Origin: Nitrospinaceae bacterium
GTDB lineage: Bacteria > Nitrospinota > Nitrospinia > Nitrospinales > Nitrospinaceae
Length of the DNA stretch: 17,774 bases
Assembly (NCBI GenBank): GCA_029261615.1
Contig: JAJDAX010000184.1
Location: 1 to 17,774, forward strand
Direction: 5' to 3'
A program made the translations under genes and the position numbers. Of the stretch, positions 12,447 through 17,774 are shown piece by piece (positions within the stretch are counted from its first letter, which is position 1; each line of letters starts with the position of its first letter). Below the pieces are notes generated by a model. It made no database searches. It was not told the DNA's origin and worked only from the letters and a program-made list of their open reading frames with translations.

Positions 12447-12815
12447 ATGAGTGATGTGAAGCGATATCACAGCCCATGTACGGTTCAAGCAACAATAGTA
12501 GGTAGAAAAGATTTAGGTATACCAACAAGGATACATCGTGATGGGCCGCCAATGGAAGAAGATGACAATGGTGATTACGTCAAATACTCAGACTACCAAG
12601 CAGAAGTAGAGGTAAGAAACGCGATTTCTCGGACATTAAGTGTTGCAGACGAAACGATCAAAGCCCTTGAGAAAAAGGTAAAGGAGTTGGAAGAGGTTAG
12701 AGAATTAATTTCTCTTGGGCATGGAGGAAAAGACTACGAGCCAGAATGTCCCAAGTGTTTAATGGTTGAATCATTCACGGAAGCCCTACAGAACAAAGAG
12801 CAGGAGGAGGAGTGA
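12447..12815 (+). CDS. Phage protein with coiled coil and CxxC, unknown function
   Basis: A 122-residue protein. Residues 50-95 (EVRNAISRTLSVADETIKAL and KKVKELEEVREL) form a probable coiled coil, followed by CPKC and an acidic tail. The start ATG at 12447 follows GGAGG by nine bases; the longer frame from 12411 lies inside the previous gene. Its stop overlaps the HNH start. No family is recognised. Confidence 0.7.
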   Translation: MSDVKRYHSPCTVQATIVGRKDLGIPTRIHRDGPPMEEDDNGDYVKYSDYQAEVEVRNAISRTLSVADETIKALEKKVKELEEVRELISLGHGGKDYEPECPKCLMVESFTEALQNKEQEEE

Positions 12816-13324
12816 TGCAAGGCTTAAGATTAAACAAGGTTAACTTAATTAATTCCTTTATAGAATCAAGAAATTGTGTTCACCAAATAAAAGATATAAG
12901 AAAAAGAATAATTAAAGGCGGCTCTGTTCAGTATGTATATCAATGTCTGACTTGTGGCAAACCTACAAGTAGTCCGATAACTAGGGTTCGCGCTATAGAG
13001 ATTAATGGCAATTGTGAACCATTGTTTTTTGACAACGAGATAAAAGAAAAGTGGGATGCGTTATATCGACAAGGTATCGAAGAAATAAACACAAATACTG
13101 ATAAACAGTGGTGGGATGAGTATTCAAAATACCTGAATTCCAATGAATGGAAAAAGAAAAGGCTTGCAGTATTAAATCGAGCAAACCATTTATGCGAAGG
13201 GTGTTTAAATGAAAAAGCAACCGAAGCACATCACACAACTTATAAGCATGTTGGTAATGAATTACTTTTTGAATTAGTAGCTCTTTGCCATTCGTGTCAT
13301 GAGATAGCTCACGAGGAAGAATGA
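12815..13324 (+). CDS. HNH endonuclease
   Basis: A 169-residue HNH-family protein that would cut double-stranded DNA with a metal ion. The HNH core is at residues 106-165: YLNSNEWKKKRLAVLNRANH, Cys127 and Cys130, His139-His140, then ELLFELVALCHSCH with Cys158, Cys161 and His162. An extra CLTC (Cys44, Cys47) suggests another zinc ribbon upstream of it. ATG at 12815 follows GGAGGAGGAG and overlaps the previous stop. It could be a homing enzyme or a packaging-type HNH; no terminase gene is near. Its stop overlaps the next ATG (ATGA). Confidence 0.85.
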   Translation: MQGLRLNKVNLINSFIESRNCVHQIKDIRKRIIKGGSVQYVYQCLTCGKPTSSPITRVRAIEINGNCEPLFFDNEIKEKWDALYRQGIEEINTNTDKQWWDEYSKYLNSNEWKKKRLAVLNRANHLCEGCLNEKATEAHHTTYKHVGNELLFELVALCHSCHEIAHEEE

Positions 13325-13491
13325 TTAAATATAAAGGCCCAGAGATAGTATGCAAAATCTTAGGCCACGTCTGGGAGCATCCATTTAACGACAAAAGAAG
13401 ATGCCTATTTTGTGGGCGTAAAGAACAGTTAATAACCATCAAGCAAGATGCTTGGCTAAAAGTTCAGGAATTCGATATTCCTGCAAATTAA
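13321..13491 (+). CDS. Small zinc-binding protein
   Basis: A 56-residue protein starting MIKYKGPEIVCKILGHVWEH, with Cys11, His16, Cys28 and Cys31 (RRCLFCGRKE) forming a C-GHxW-CxxC zinc motif that recurs in phage proteins. ATG overlaps the HNH stop (ATGA), so it is coupled to it. The role is unknown. Confidence 0.7.
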   Translation: MIKYKGPEIVCKILGHVWEHPFNDKRRCLFCGRKEQLITIKQDAWLKVQEFDIPAN

Positions 13492-13514
13492 AAATAAGCA
13501 GTAATTTTTTGAAG

Positions 13515-13763
13515 AGGCCGTTTTCGAGTAACCAAGAGGTAGTACGTTAACTATGTAGGGCCAGTAGCGACATGGCTATAAACAAGTCGCCGCCCCTTTA
13601 TTCAAAGCCAGGGGAGGGAAGGTAGGTTGATTCACCGCTTTCCCTGTAAACACTCTTTAAGTGACAAGTAATGTCGAGAAGGCCAACTCTAAATAGGTGA
13701 GTGATAAGTGAGAGAGGAATTAGCCTTGCGGGGCTGTTAAGTATGTTATGTCACATACGGCTT
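13515..13763 (+). ncRNA. Candidate structured RNA or origin element
   Basis: A 307-base gap (13492-13798) with no credible ORF is packed with inverted repeats. The ends pair (AGGCC 13515-13519 with GGCTT 13759-13763). Inside are GCGAC 13567-13571 with GTCGC 13586-13590 flanked by GGGC/GCCC; an 11-pair stem with one bulge (13615-13626 with 13635-13645, loop TTGATTCA); GACA/TGTC at 13663-13675; AAGGC 13679-13683 with GCCTT 13723-13727; and GTATGT/ACATAC at 13741-13758. Most are compatible in one fold, apart from a possible two-base competition at 13757-13758. It may be a non-coding RNA, a leader for the next gene or a replication origin. No known class is recognised. Confidence 0.55.
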
Positions 13764-13798
13764 GGCGGTGCATGAAATAAACGGGTAGAGGAGTTTAA

Positions 13799-14482
13799 GT
13801 GACAAAAGACGAGCGGTTTGACAAAGTTTGGGCTAAGTACAGAACTTTTAACCTAAACGGTAAGGCTAGAGGGAAAATAGCTTTTTATAGATCTGAAAAA
13901 AGGTGGCTAAAAAGTAATGAAGGCAAGACTGAAGATGATTTTGTTGAGTATGTGCTTCTCATGCTATCAGAGAAGGAGCGGTACAACGGATTACAGAGGA
14001 AAGCACAGCAATTTGTTCCTAATTGGGCAATGGCAGCGGCGTATTTTAATGGTGACAGTTGGGATGATGAATATGTTACCACAGCATCAAGCGAACTTAG
14101 AGAAATAGCGGCAAGATTTAAGTGTGTGATGTGTCAAACGACTGAAAATTTAACCAGAGGTAACGAAGAAAAATTTATCTGTCTTGAGTGTCGATGGCAG
14201 CATTGTTCAGGTGAGGCTCTAAATTTACTCAGAAAAGGGATCGACAAAGCGCACAAAAGACTCCCAAAAATGAAAGATGAATCTCACTACGACTACCACC
14301 TTCGTTATGTAAAGTTATTTGGTAAACGGGTCTTTACTACGGCTACTGAAAGTCAACGCAACACTTCAGTAGAAATAAACCCTAGCGAACTAGAGCTTGA
14401 CAACTTAGGTGCTCGACTTGACGCAGAAGCGAGAGAGAAATTTTATGAGCAAGAAACAACTTTGGAAAAAGATACAGCGTGA
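13799..14482 (+). CDS. Putative phage replication protein with zinc ribbon
   Basis: A 227-residue protein. The first 95 residues (FDKVWAKYRTF, then KARGKIAFYRSEKRW, then AQQFVPNWAMAAAYFNGDSW, then DDEY) follow the pattern of the C-terminal domain found in phage replication proteins of the O/DnaT kind, where a FxxxWxxY segment is followed by FVPxW...YLNGxxWxDE. Cys109, Cys112, Cys128 and Cys131 then form a zinc ribbon, and the C-terminal part is acidic and helical. GTG at 13799 follows GAGGAG. It may be half of a split initiator or a helicase loader; no helicase is seen. The structured segment just upstream is a natural origin candidate. Confidence 0.55.
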   Translation: MTKDERFDKVWAKYRTFNLNGKARGKIAFYRSEKRWLKSNEGKTEDDFVEYVLLMLSEKERYNGLQRKAQQFVPNWAMAAAYFNGDSWDDEYVTTASSELREIAARFKCVMCQTTENLTRGNEEKFICLECRWQHCSGEALNLLRKGIDKAHKRLPKMKDESHYDYHLRYVKLFGKRVFTTATESQRNTSVEINPSELELDNLGARLDAEAREKFYEQETTLEKDTA

Positions 14483-14573
14483 GTTCCCTGATTTTGCGGA
14501 ATTAATTTTACAAGTGAATAAATATTTTGGTAAACCAAAACACGTCAGAGTAACAAGATGGCCGAACCAGTAA
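14445..14573 (+). CDS. Small basic phage protein
   Basis: A 42-residue ORF starting MSKKQLWKKIQREFPDFAEL and ending with KHVRVTRWPNQ. It begins 38 bases before the stop of the previous gene, with GAGAG upstream of its ATG, and its last 16 bases overlap the next ORF. Basic with an aromatic helix; similar short basic proteins are common in phage early operons. The function is unknown. Confidence 0.5.
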   Translation: MSKKQLWKKIQREFPDFAELILQVNKYFGKPKHVRVTRWPNQ

Positions 14574-14908
14574 ACGATTCCGATTACCCAACACACCCGC
14601 CAAGGACGCTAACTCAAAACGCGGCCTTGCATAAAGGATTCGGGTTAATTGCTGAACAGTTCGACGCAAGGGGTATTGACTTCAAGCAATACCTGGAAGT
14701 GGTAGAGAAGCGTTTAGACGTACCAGTCACCCCTTATATCGTTAAGGAGTACATGTACCGCCCCGTAATGAAAGCCATGACAGGCAACGAGTCCACTACG
14801 GAACAGGACACCGTAGAACCCTCAGCAGTATGGGAAGCGATGATGAAGTTTCTATGTGAGACATTTGAGATTGAATACGTTGAATTCCCAAGCCGGTTTA
14901 ATAGATAG
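14558..14908 (+). CDS. Conserved phage early protein, unknown function
   Basis: A 116-residue protein with TLTQNAALHKGFGLIAEQFD and, later, VPVTPYIVKEYMYRPVMKAM then TGNESTTE and a C-terminal SAVWEAMMKFLCE helix ending EFPSRF. The QNxALHKxF, VKEYxxRPVxxAMTGxxST and EFPS elements recur in a common phage family located among replication and nin-like genes. No function is assigned. No strong ribosome site precedes ATG; it may be coupled to the overlapping small ORF. Confidence 0.7.
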   Translation: MAEPVNDSDYPTHPPRTLTQNAALHKGFGLIAEQFDARGIDFKQYLEVVEKRLDVPVTPYIVKEYMYRPVMKAMTGNESTTEQDTVEPSAVWEAMMKFLCETFEIEYVEFPSRFNR

Positions 14909-14920
14909 GAGACAAGGGCA

Positions 14921-15100
14921 ATGATGTTATTAGGAATAAGCCCAAAGTATTTTTTTAATTGTCGTTATTGCGGGACAAGGGCTAGAAATGTTATTCGCTT
15001 TTGGAAGTGGCGAGAATATTTAATCGACGGAATTACTTACAAGGTAAAACAAATTGTAAGAAAAGAATGTAAGCAATGTAAAACGGTGAAATATTTATAA
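14921..15100 (+). CDS. Small zinc-ribbon protein
   Basis: A 59-residue protein beginning MMLLGISPKYFFNCRYCGTR with a CRYC near residue 14 and CKQC near residue 52, so a CxxC-CxxC zinc ribbon separated by a basic aromatic linker (RFWKWREYLI). ATG at 14921 (or 14924) follows AGGAG and AAGG. Unknown function, typical of phage-encoded zinc ribbons. Confidence 0.65.
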   Translation: MMLLGISPKYFFNCRYCGTRARNVIRFWKWREYLIDGITYKVKQIVRKECKQCKTVKYL

Positions 15101-15125
15101 ACCAGTTAACAGAGGAGATTGATAG

Positions 15126-15356
15126 ATGAGCGAGAGTGAATTCTGGGTAAAGCAATTCAAGCATTTTTTTATCACCATTTGTTTTTTAATGACTTTGTTT
15201 GCTGGATGCGAGCAGTCTACCGAATATAGTCGCGCTAGTGCTGAGAAAGCTCAGCTTACCACGATGTCGTCTATGGTAAATAACGGCACGACAGCAAGAG
15301 AAGCGGCTTGTGCAACGAATTATAGAAACGATGATATTTATTGTTTGAATAAATAG
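15126..15356 (+). CDS. Small phage lipoprotein
   Basis: A 76-residue protein with a hydrophobic signal (FFITICFLMTL, residues 14-24) ending in the lipobox LFAGC, with Cys28 as the lipidation site. Residue +2 is Glu, not Asp, so outer-membrane sorting is likely. The mature part is only 49 residues, polar, with two further cysteines (CATNYRNDDIYC) that may form a disulfide. GGAG precedes the ATG. Its place in the early operon is unusual; small phage lipoproteins (such as the T5 Llp) can block superinfection by acting on the receptor, a possible but unproven role here. Confidence 0.75.
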   Translation: MSESEFWVKQFKHFFITICFLMTLFAGCEQSTEYSRASAEKAQLTTMSSMVNNGTTAREAACATNYRNDDIYCLNK

Positions 15357-15358
15357 AC

Positions 15359-15724
15359 ATGACACAGAAGACACCAGAGAAACAGTGGCACGAACTCATA
15401 GCCCAATACGTTAAGGTTCGTGGGTCTGTATTAGGGGGAGGGATGAAAACTGAGCCTATCCAATACCATCATGTTGCCGGAAGAACATATAAGCAGAACA
15501 AAGTCCTTATTGGTCCGTGGTTTGTAATCCCTTTGCCCTTCAGTCTACATGATGTAAGCAGTAACGACTCGCTTAATGTAACTCACCATAGACACGCCTT
15601 CTCTGAGGCGTTTGGTAGTCAACGTGATTTATGGCTCGATATGATCGAGTGGTTTAAAAAACGAGACATAGAACTACCTTTTGGTGACGATGTTATAACA
15701 GCAGTTATGGACTCAAAATATTGA
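15359..15724 (+). CDS. Ref/DUF968-like HNH-type phage protein, divergent
   Basis: A 121-residue protein with HHVAGRTYKQ near residues 37-46, then FVIPLPFSLHD, VTHHRHAFSEAFGSQRDLW and a C-terminal helix. The order HHxxG, IPLxxxxH, HxxxFxxxFGxQ matches the Ref/DUF968 group of RecA-dependent or NinG-like phage nucleases as I recall it. The cysteines that usually bind zinc are absent, so it may be inactive or use another fold support. ATG at 15359 has no clear ribosome site; it lies two bases past the lipoprotein stop. Confidence 0.6.
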   Translation: MTQKTPEKQWHELIAQYVKVRGSVLGGGMKTEPIQYHHVAGRTYKQNKVLIGPWFVIPLPFSLHDVSSNDSLNVTHHRHAFSEAFGSQRDLWLDMIEWFKKRDIELPFGDDVITAVMDSKY

Positions 15725-15733
15725 GGGCATGAA

Positions 15734-16084
15734 GTGAATGAGACGGCAGACATAGTTAAACCCTGTCTGGAATATTTACAGCTTAATCCTTGGGTGGCAT
15801 GGGCGGAGAGGATAAACACAGGCACATTGAAATCAAGAGGCACGGGGAAACCAGTGTCGTTTGGCTTCGTTGGCTGCTCGGACATTATCGGGCAAATGAC
15901 AGCCGGGCATTTTTTAGCTGTTGAATGCAAGCAAAAAGGTAAAGAACCAACCGACGAACAGAGAGAGTTTTTGGAAGATGTTGAGTCCAATGGCGGTATT
16001 TCATTGGTAGCCGAAAGTGTTGAAGATTTACAGAAAAAATTTATGTTTCTAATCACAGGCGGCATAACCCAGGAGGAAGTATAG
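15734..16084 (+). CDS. VRR-NUC family nuclease
   Basis: A 116-residue protein with the VRR-NUC core: RINTG (26-30), VSFGFVGCSDIIG with Asp50, and FLAVECKQKG with Glu64-x-Lys66, followed by EPTDEQREFLEDVESNGG. These residues form the PD-(D/E)XK catalytic set of small phage nucleases that act on branched DNA (Holliday-junction-resolvase-like). GTG at 15734 follows GAGGG by seven bases. It would process recombination or replication intermediates together with RecT. Confidence 0.88.
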   Translation: MNETADIVKPCLEYLQLNPWVAWAERINTGTLKSRGTGKPVSFGFVGCSDIIGQMTAGHFLAVECKQKGKEPTDEQREFLEDVESNGGISLVAESVEDLQKKFMFLITGGITQEEV

Positions 16085-16085
16085 C

Positions 16086-16352
16086 ATGAGCCTATACCAG
16101 AAATTGCCAGCATATAGAGAATGGATTTGTGATATTTGCGGTCGTATCGGCAGATGGGATGAGAGTTGGAAATCTTACGGTTCTATTTTGATGGAAGAAA
16201 CTTGTCCTGAAGACATCTTAACAACGTGCTCTGTAAAGTGCTGGGAAGATCTTAACGCTAAATTGGTAAGCGGTGAGATATGCCCGCCAAAGCTATCAAG
16301 AGAACGCAACGCTATCCATTACAATGTTTCAATTCAAAGGAAAGGGTATTAA
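16086..16352 (+). CDS. Cys-rich zinc-binding phage protein
   Basis: An 88-residue protein with Cys15, Cys18 (CDIC), Cys40, Cys48 and Cys52 forming a likely zinc site, followed by a polar tail ending VSIQRKGY. AGGAGG precedes the ATG. It starts one base after the VRR-NUC stop. The family is not recognised. Confidence 0.7.
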   Translation: MSLYQKLPAYREWICDICGRIGRWDESWKSYGSILMEETCPEDILTTCSVKCWEDLNAKLVSGEICPPKLSRERNAIHYNVSIQRKGY

Positions 16353-16354
16353 AA

Positions 16355-16384
16355 ATGACTAACCCCCTAGCGAGGATGGCGTGA
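16355..16384 (+). CDS. 9-residue micro-ORF (bridging)
   Basis: MTNPLARMA has its own good ribosome site (GGAAAGGG, about eight bases upstream) and ends in a TGA that shares its A with the next ATG (TGATG). It lies in the two-gene junction between the Cys-rich and the membrane protein genes. Confidence 0.35.
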   Translation: MTNPLARMA

Positions 16385-16566
16385 TGACTGAAGACGACAA
16401 ATGCTATTACAGGTTCCAGGGCTTTTTCTTCCTTTTCGTTGTTGTGCTGACCTACTTCATTATCTTTAATTTCTGGCCTGATTATGGTGATAGTAATTTA
16501 GTTGATTGCTGTGCTGAAGGCATCACCTGCCCCAATACTGTCTGCACTGAGGAGGTTTTGAAATGA
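16384..16566 (+). CDS. Small single-pass membrane protein with Cys-rich tail
   Basis: A 60-residue protein with one hydrophobic segment near residues 13-31 (GFFFLFVVVLTYFIIFNFW), preceded by a short charged N-terminus (MTEDDKCYYR) and followed by a tail with Cys42, Cys43, Cys49 and Cys54. The tail could form disulfides if periplasmic. The ATG at 16384 is chosen over the GTG at 16381 because it overlaps the micro-ORF stop. The role is unknown. Confidence 0.65.
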   Translation: MTEDDKCYYRFQGFFFLFVVVLTYFIIFNFWPDYGDSNLVDCCAEGITCPNTVCTEEVLK

Positions 16567-16754
16567 ACAAGAATATAAAACCTTATCCTATTTGCGAAGA
16601 ATGCTCTGAGACGATCAATATAGGTTCAGGGATAGGTTATTACATGATTGAAAAGGGAGAGGTTTATTGCACTCAATGCTGGATACATTCAGGGGTAGGC
16701 ATGGCAAATGCTAGACAGGTATTAAATGAAAACACACAGACACCACAACAATAA
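16563..16754 (+). CDS. Small zinc-ribbon protein
   Basis: A 63-residue protein with CEEC (Cys11, Cys14) and CTQC (Cys36, Cys39), a clean two-pair zinc ribbon with a glycine-rich centre, then a polar tail. ATG overlaps the previous stop (ATGA). The tail codons overlap the start of the next small basic ORF. Unknown function. Confidence 0.7.
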   Translation: MNKNIKPYPICEECSETINIGSGIGYYMIEKGEVYCTQCWIHSGVGMANARQVLNENTQTPQQ

Positions 16755-16806
16755 AGGGTATCGTCAAATTAAGAACGGCAAGCGGAAAGCGATCCTGAGA
16801 GCATGA
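16726..16806 (+). CDS. Small basic phage peptide (KGYRQIKNGKR type)
   Basis: A 26-residue, highly basic ORF that starts within the end of the previous gene. HNNKGYRQIKNGKRKAILRA is the kind of short basic protein (NKGxRQIKxGK) seen in several proteobacterial temperate phages in the nin-like region. AGG lies about seven bases before the ATG. A nucleic-acid-binding role is likely from charge alone. Confidence 0.5.
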   Translation: MKTHRHHNNKGYRQIKNGKRKAILRA

Positions 16807-16849
16807 CAATAAAACCGTCCTAATCAGCCCATAACCCCATGACAGACGA

Positions 16850-17122
16850 ATGTGTTGCCCAGAATGCCAAAGCCAAAAAAGCACAGTATTAGATTCGAGG
16901 AAACTTGAGTTCTATGTGTGGAGATACAAACAATGCAATAAATGCCCCTGTAAATATTCGACCTATGAATTTACTTTGGAAGCAACCAGAGGAAGCAACA
17001 AAGGAGCCTACCCGTACTGGTTGTGTGAGCTTGCAGAAGAAGTCTCACGGCTCTATTCAGTTTTTGAGGAACGTTACCATGAGAAAATGCAGGGGCGCAG
17101 ACACGGACGCAGAGAGTATTAG
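16850..17122 (+). CDS. NrdR-like zinc-ribbon protein
   Basis: A 90-residue protein starting MCCPECQSQKSTVLDSRKLE and then VWRYKQCNKC with STYEFT. The order CPxC, DSR, C-xx-C, T-x-E is the zinc-ribbon of NrdR, the repressor of ribonucleotide reductase genes, but the ATP-cone that follows in NrdR is missing. It is therefore a phage stand-alone ribbon that may bind DNA or RNA polymerase. The start at 16850 lacks a clear ribosome site. Confidence 0.65.
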   Translation: MCCPECQSQKSTVLDSRKLEFYVWRYKQCNKCPCKYSTYEFTLEATRGSNKGAYPYWLCELAEEVSRLYSVFEERYHEKMQGRRHGRREY

Positions 17123-17127
17123 AAGCT

Positions 17128-17214
17128 ATGAATAACAAAACCACAACGGGTAGTAGATTTATTGTGGATAAGTATAGAAACCACAACGGATTGGGGTTTA
17201 TAGGTTTATCGTGA
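17128..17214 (+). CDS. Possible 28-residue peptide with repeated DNA
   Basis: A 28-codon frame starting MNNKTTTGSRFIVDKYRNHN in the short gap before NinX. Its DNA carries a 12-bp direct repeat AAACCACAACGG at 17138-17149 and 17178-17189, 40 bases apart, which could be a binding site. Evidence for translation is weak (AGAAG upstream only). Confidence 0.25.
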   Translation: MNNKTTTGSRFIVDKYRNHNGLGFIGLS

Positions 17215-17237
17215 AACATTGAAAGCGGAGAGAGTGA

Positions 17238-17579
17238 ATGAAAGTAGCTGAATTAACCGGAGCAGAATTGGATTATTGGGTGGCTAAGGCAGAGGGTGAA
17301 AAGCTTCCTAGAATAAGAAAAACAACAATGGGCTATTCCACTGTAGAAGTATTACGCAAACCAATATATGTCAGTTTCAAGCCTTCTACCAGGTGGCAAC
17401 AAGGAGGGCCGTTGATTGAGAAGTACACAATAGAATTAAGGAAATGCTTGTATAGCGATAATTGGTTCGCCTTAATGCACAAAGCAGGGACTAAGGAAGT
17501 GTTTGGAGAAACCCCACTAATAGCCATATGCCGTTGCATTGTTGCCAGTAAATACGGAGAAGAAGTAAATGACTCTTAA
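17238..17579 (+). CDS. ninX: NinX-like protein (DUF2591)
   Basis: A 113-residue protein of the lambdoid NinX/DUF2591 family. Its N-terminus, MKVAELTGAELDYWVAKAEG, and the later STRWQQGGPLIEKYTIEL, NWFALM, GTKEVFGETPLIAICRCIV elements match the family in order. NinX is an early-operon protein of unknown biochemistry found in P22-like phages. GGAGAGA precedes the ATG. It supports a lambdoid nin-like region and a gammaproteobacterial setting. Confidence 0.85.
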   Translation: MKVAELTGAELDYWVAKAEGEKLPRIRKTTMGYSTVEVLRKPIYVSFKPSTRWQQGGPLIEKYTIELRKCLYSDNWFALMHKAGTKEVFGETPLIAICRCIVASKYGEEVNDS

Positions 17580-17613
17580 CCAACAATTCAACGAAGCCAG
17601 GGAGCTATTGTGA
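17569..17613 (+). CDS. 14-residue micro-ORF (bridging)
   Basis: MTLNQQFNEARELL starts 11 bases before the NinX stop, and its TGA overlaps the next GTG (GTGA). It encodes the GGGAG used by the following gene. GGAG precedes it. It repeats the relay pattern seen three times upstream. Confidence 0.35.
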   Translation: MTLNQQFNEARELL

Positions 17614-17774
17614 GAAAGAAAGAAGCAGATCTATCGCAAAGACGCGCAAGGCAAACTTGGCTAGCTGATTATATGGAGGTGGCTGAGTTTCGAGCTATGA
17701 GCCCTGAGCAACAACGAGAGAACTTAGTAGCAATTCATAAAAGTAATCAGGCTGAAATCATCAGGCTCCCAAAA
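17610..17774 (+). CDS. Unidentified phage protein, N-terminal part
   Basis: A frame starting GTG at 17610, with GGGAG six bases upstream, runs 55 codons to the window edge without a stop. The product so far is charged and helical (SQRRARQTWLADYMEVAEF and MSPEQQRENLVAIH). No family is recognised, and the gene is cut by the end of the window. Confidence 0.55.
   Translation, partial: MRKKEADLSQRRARQTWLADYMEVAEFRAMSPEQQRENLVAIHKSNQAEIIRLPK

Noticed and set aside
13002..13442. Minus-strand frame of 146 codons
   Set aside because: It is the shadow of the HNH gene and the small zinc gene that follows.
13492..13798. Group I or group II intron next to the HNH gene
   Set aside because: I looked for the P-Q-R-S core and a domain V-like hairpin and found neither; the HNH gene is also not inside the structured segment.
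15619..16113. Minus-strand frame of 164 codons
   Set aside because: It is antisense to the Ref-like and VRR-NUC genes, both with clear motifs, and has no ribosome site.
1..17774. CRISPR array, insertion sequence or tRNA gene
   Set aside because: No regularly spaced repeats, no transposase motifs and no cloverleaf were seen on either strand; a tRNA scan was not possible here.

Overview
The window reads as the early half of a lambda-like temperate phage or prophage, most likely from a moderately AT-rich gammaproteobacterium. The host assignment is an inference from gene families (NinX/DUF2591, CII-like activator, RecT, phage N6-adenine methyltransferase) and cannot be pushed to a genus from sequence alone. 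Late genes, lysis genes and a replicative helicase are not in view.

Layout. Bases 1-1146 hold the end of an unidentified gene and a zinc-ribbon SAM methyltransferase, which may be host DNA or phage cargo. The interval 1147-1310 is the likely attachment region, next to a tyrosine integrase (1311-2180, minus). From about 8000 down to 1311 runs a leftward operon in which most genes overlap by ATGA or TAATG: von Willebrand A protein, Nmad5-like protein, several phage families of unknown function, RecT, small zinc ribbons, a small HTH protein and the integrase. The control region (about 7990-9110) contains two clusters of TTGCAA operators, a short CI-like repressor (minus), a small convergent gene, a Cro-like gene with no leader (plus) and a terminator in the position of lambda tR1.

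From 9381 to the end runs a rightward operon: CII-like activator, an HTH plus N6-adenine methyltransferase, a PD-(D/E)XK-like protein overlapping it, many small Cys-rich proteins, an HNH protein, a structured non-coding stretch of about 250 bases, a replication-protein-like gene, a small lipoprotein, a Ref/DUF968-like protein, a VRR-NUC nuclease, an NrdR-like zinc ribbon and NinX. At least ten genes here are too short for a 60-codon cutoff and were read by hand, including four micro-ORFs of 9-14 codons that bridge neighbouring genes.

The genes work together as a lysis/lysogeny switch (CI-like, Cro-like, CII-like, shared operators), an annealing module (RecT) with several nucleases, DNA modification (adenine methyltransferase, Nmad5-like) and an unusually large set of small zinc-binding accessory proteins. 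The most unusual signals are a perfect 26-bp palindrome inside the methyltransferase gene, the structured 13515-13763 segment, operators that also fit the CII consensus TTGC-N6-TTGC, and the recurrent micro-ORFs.
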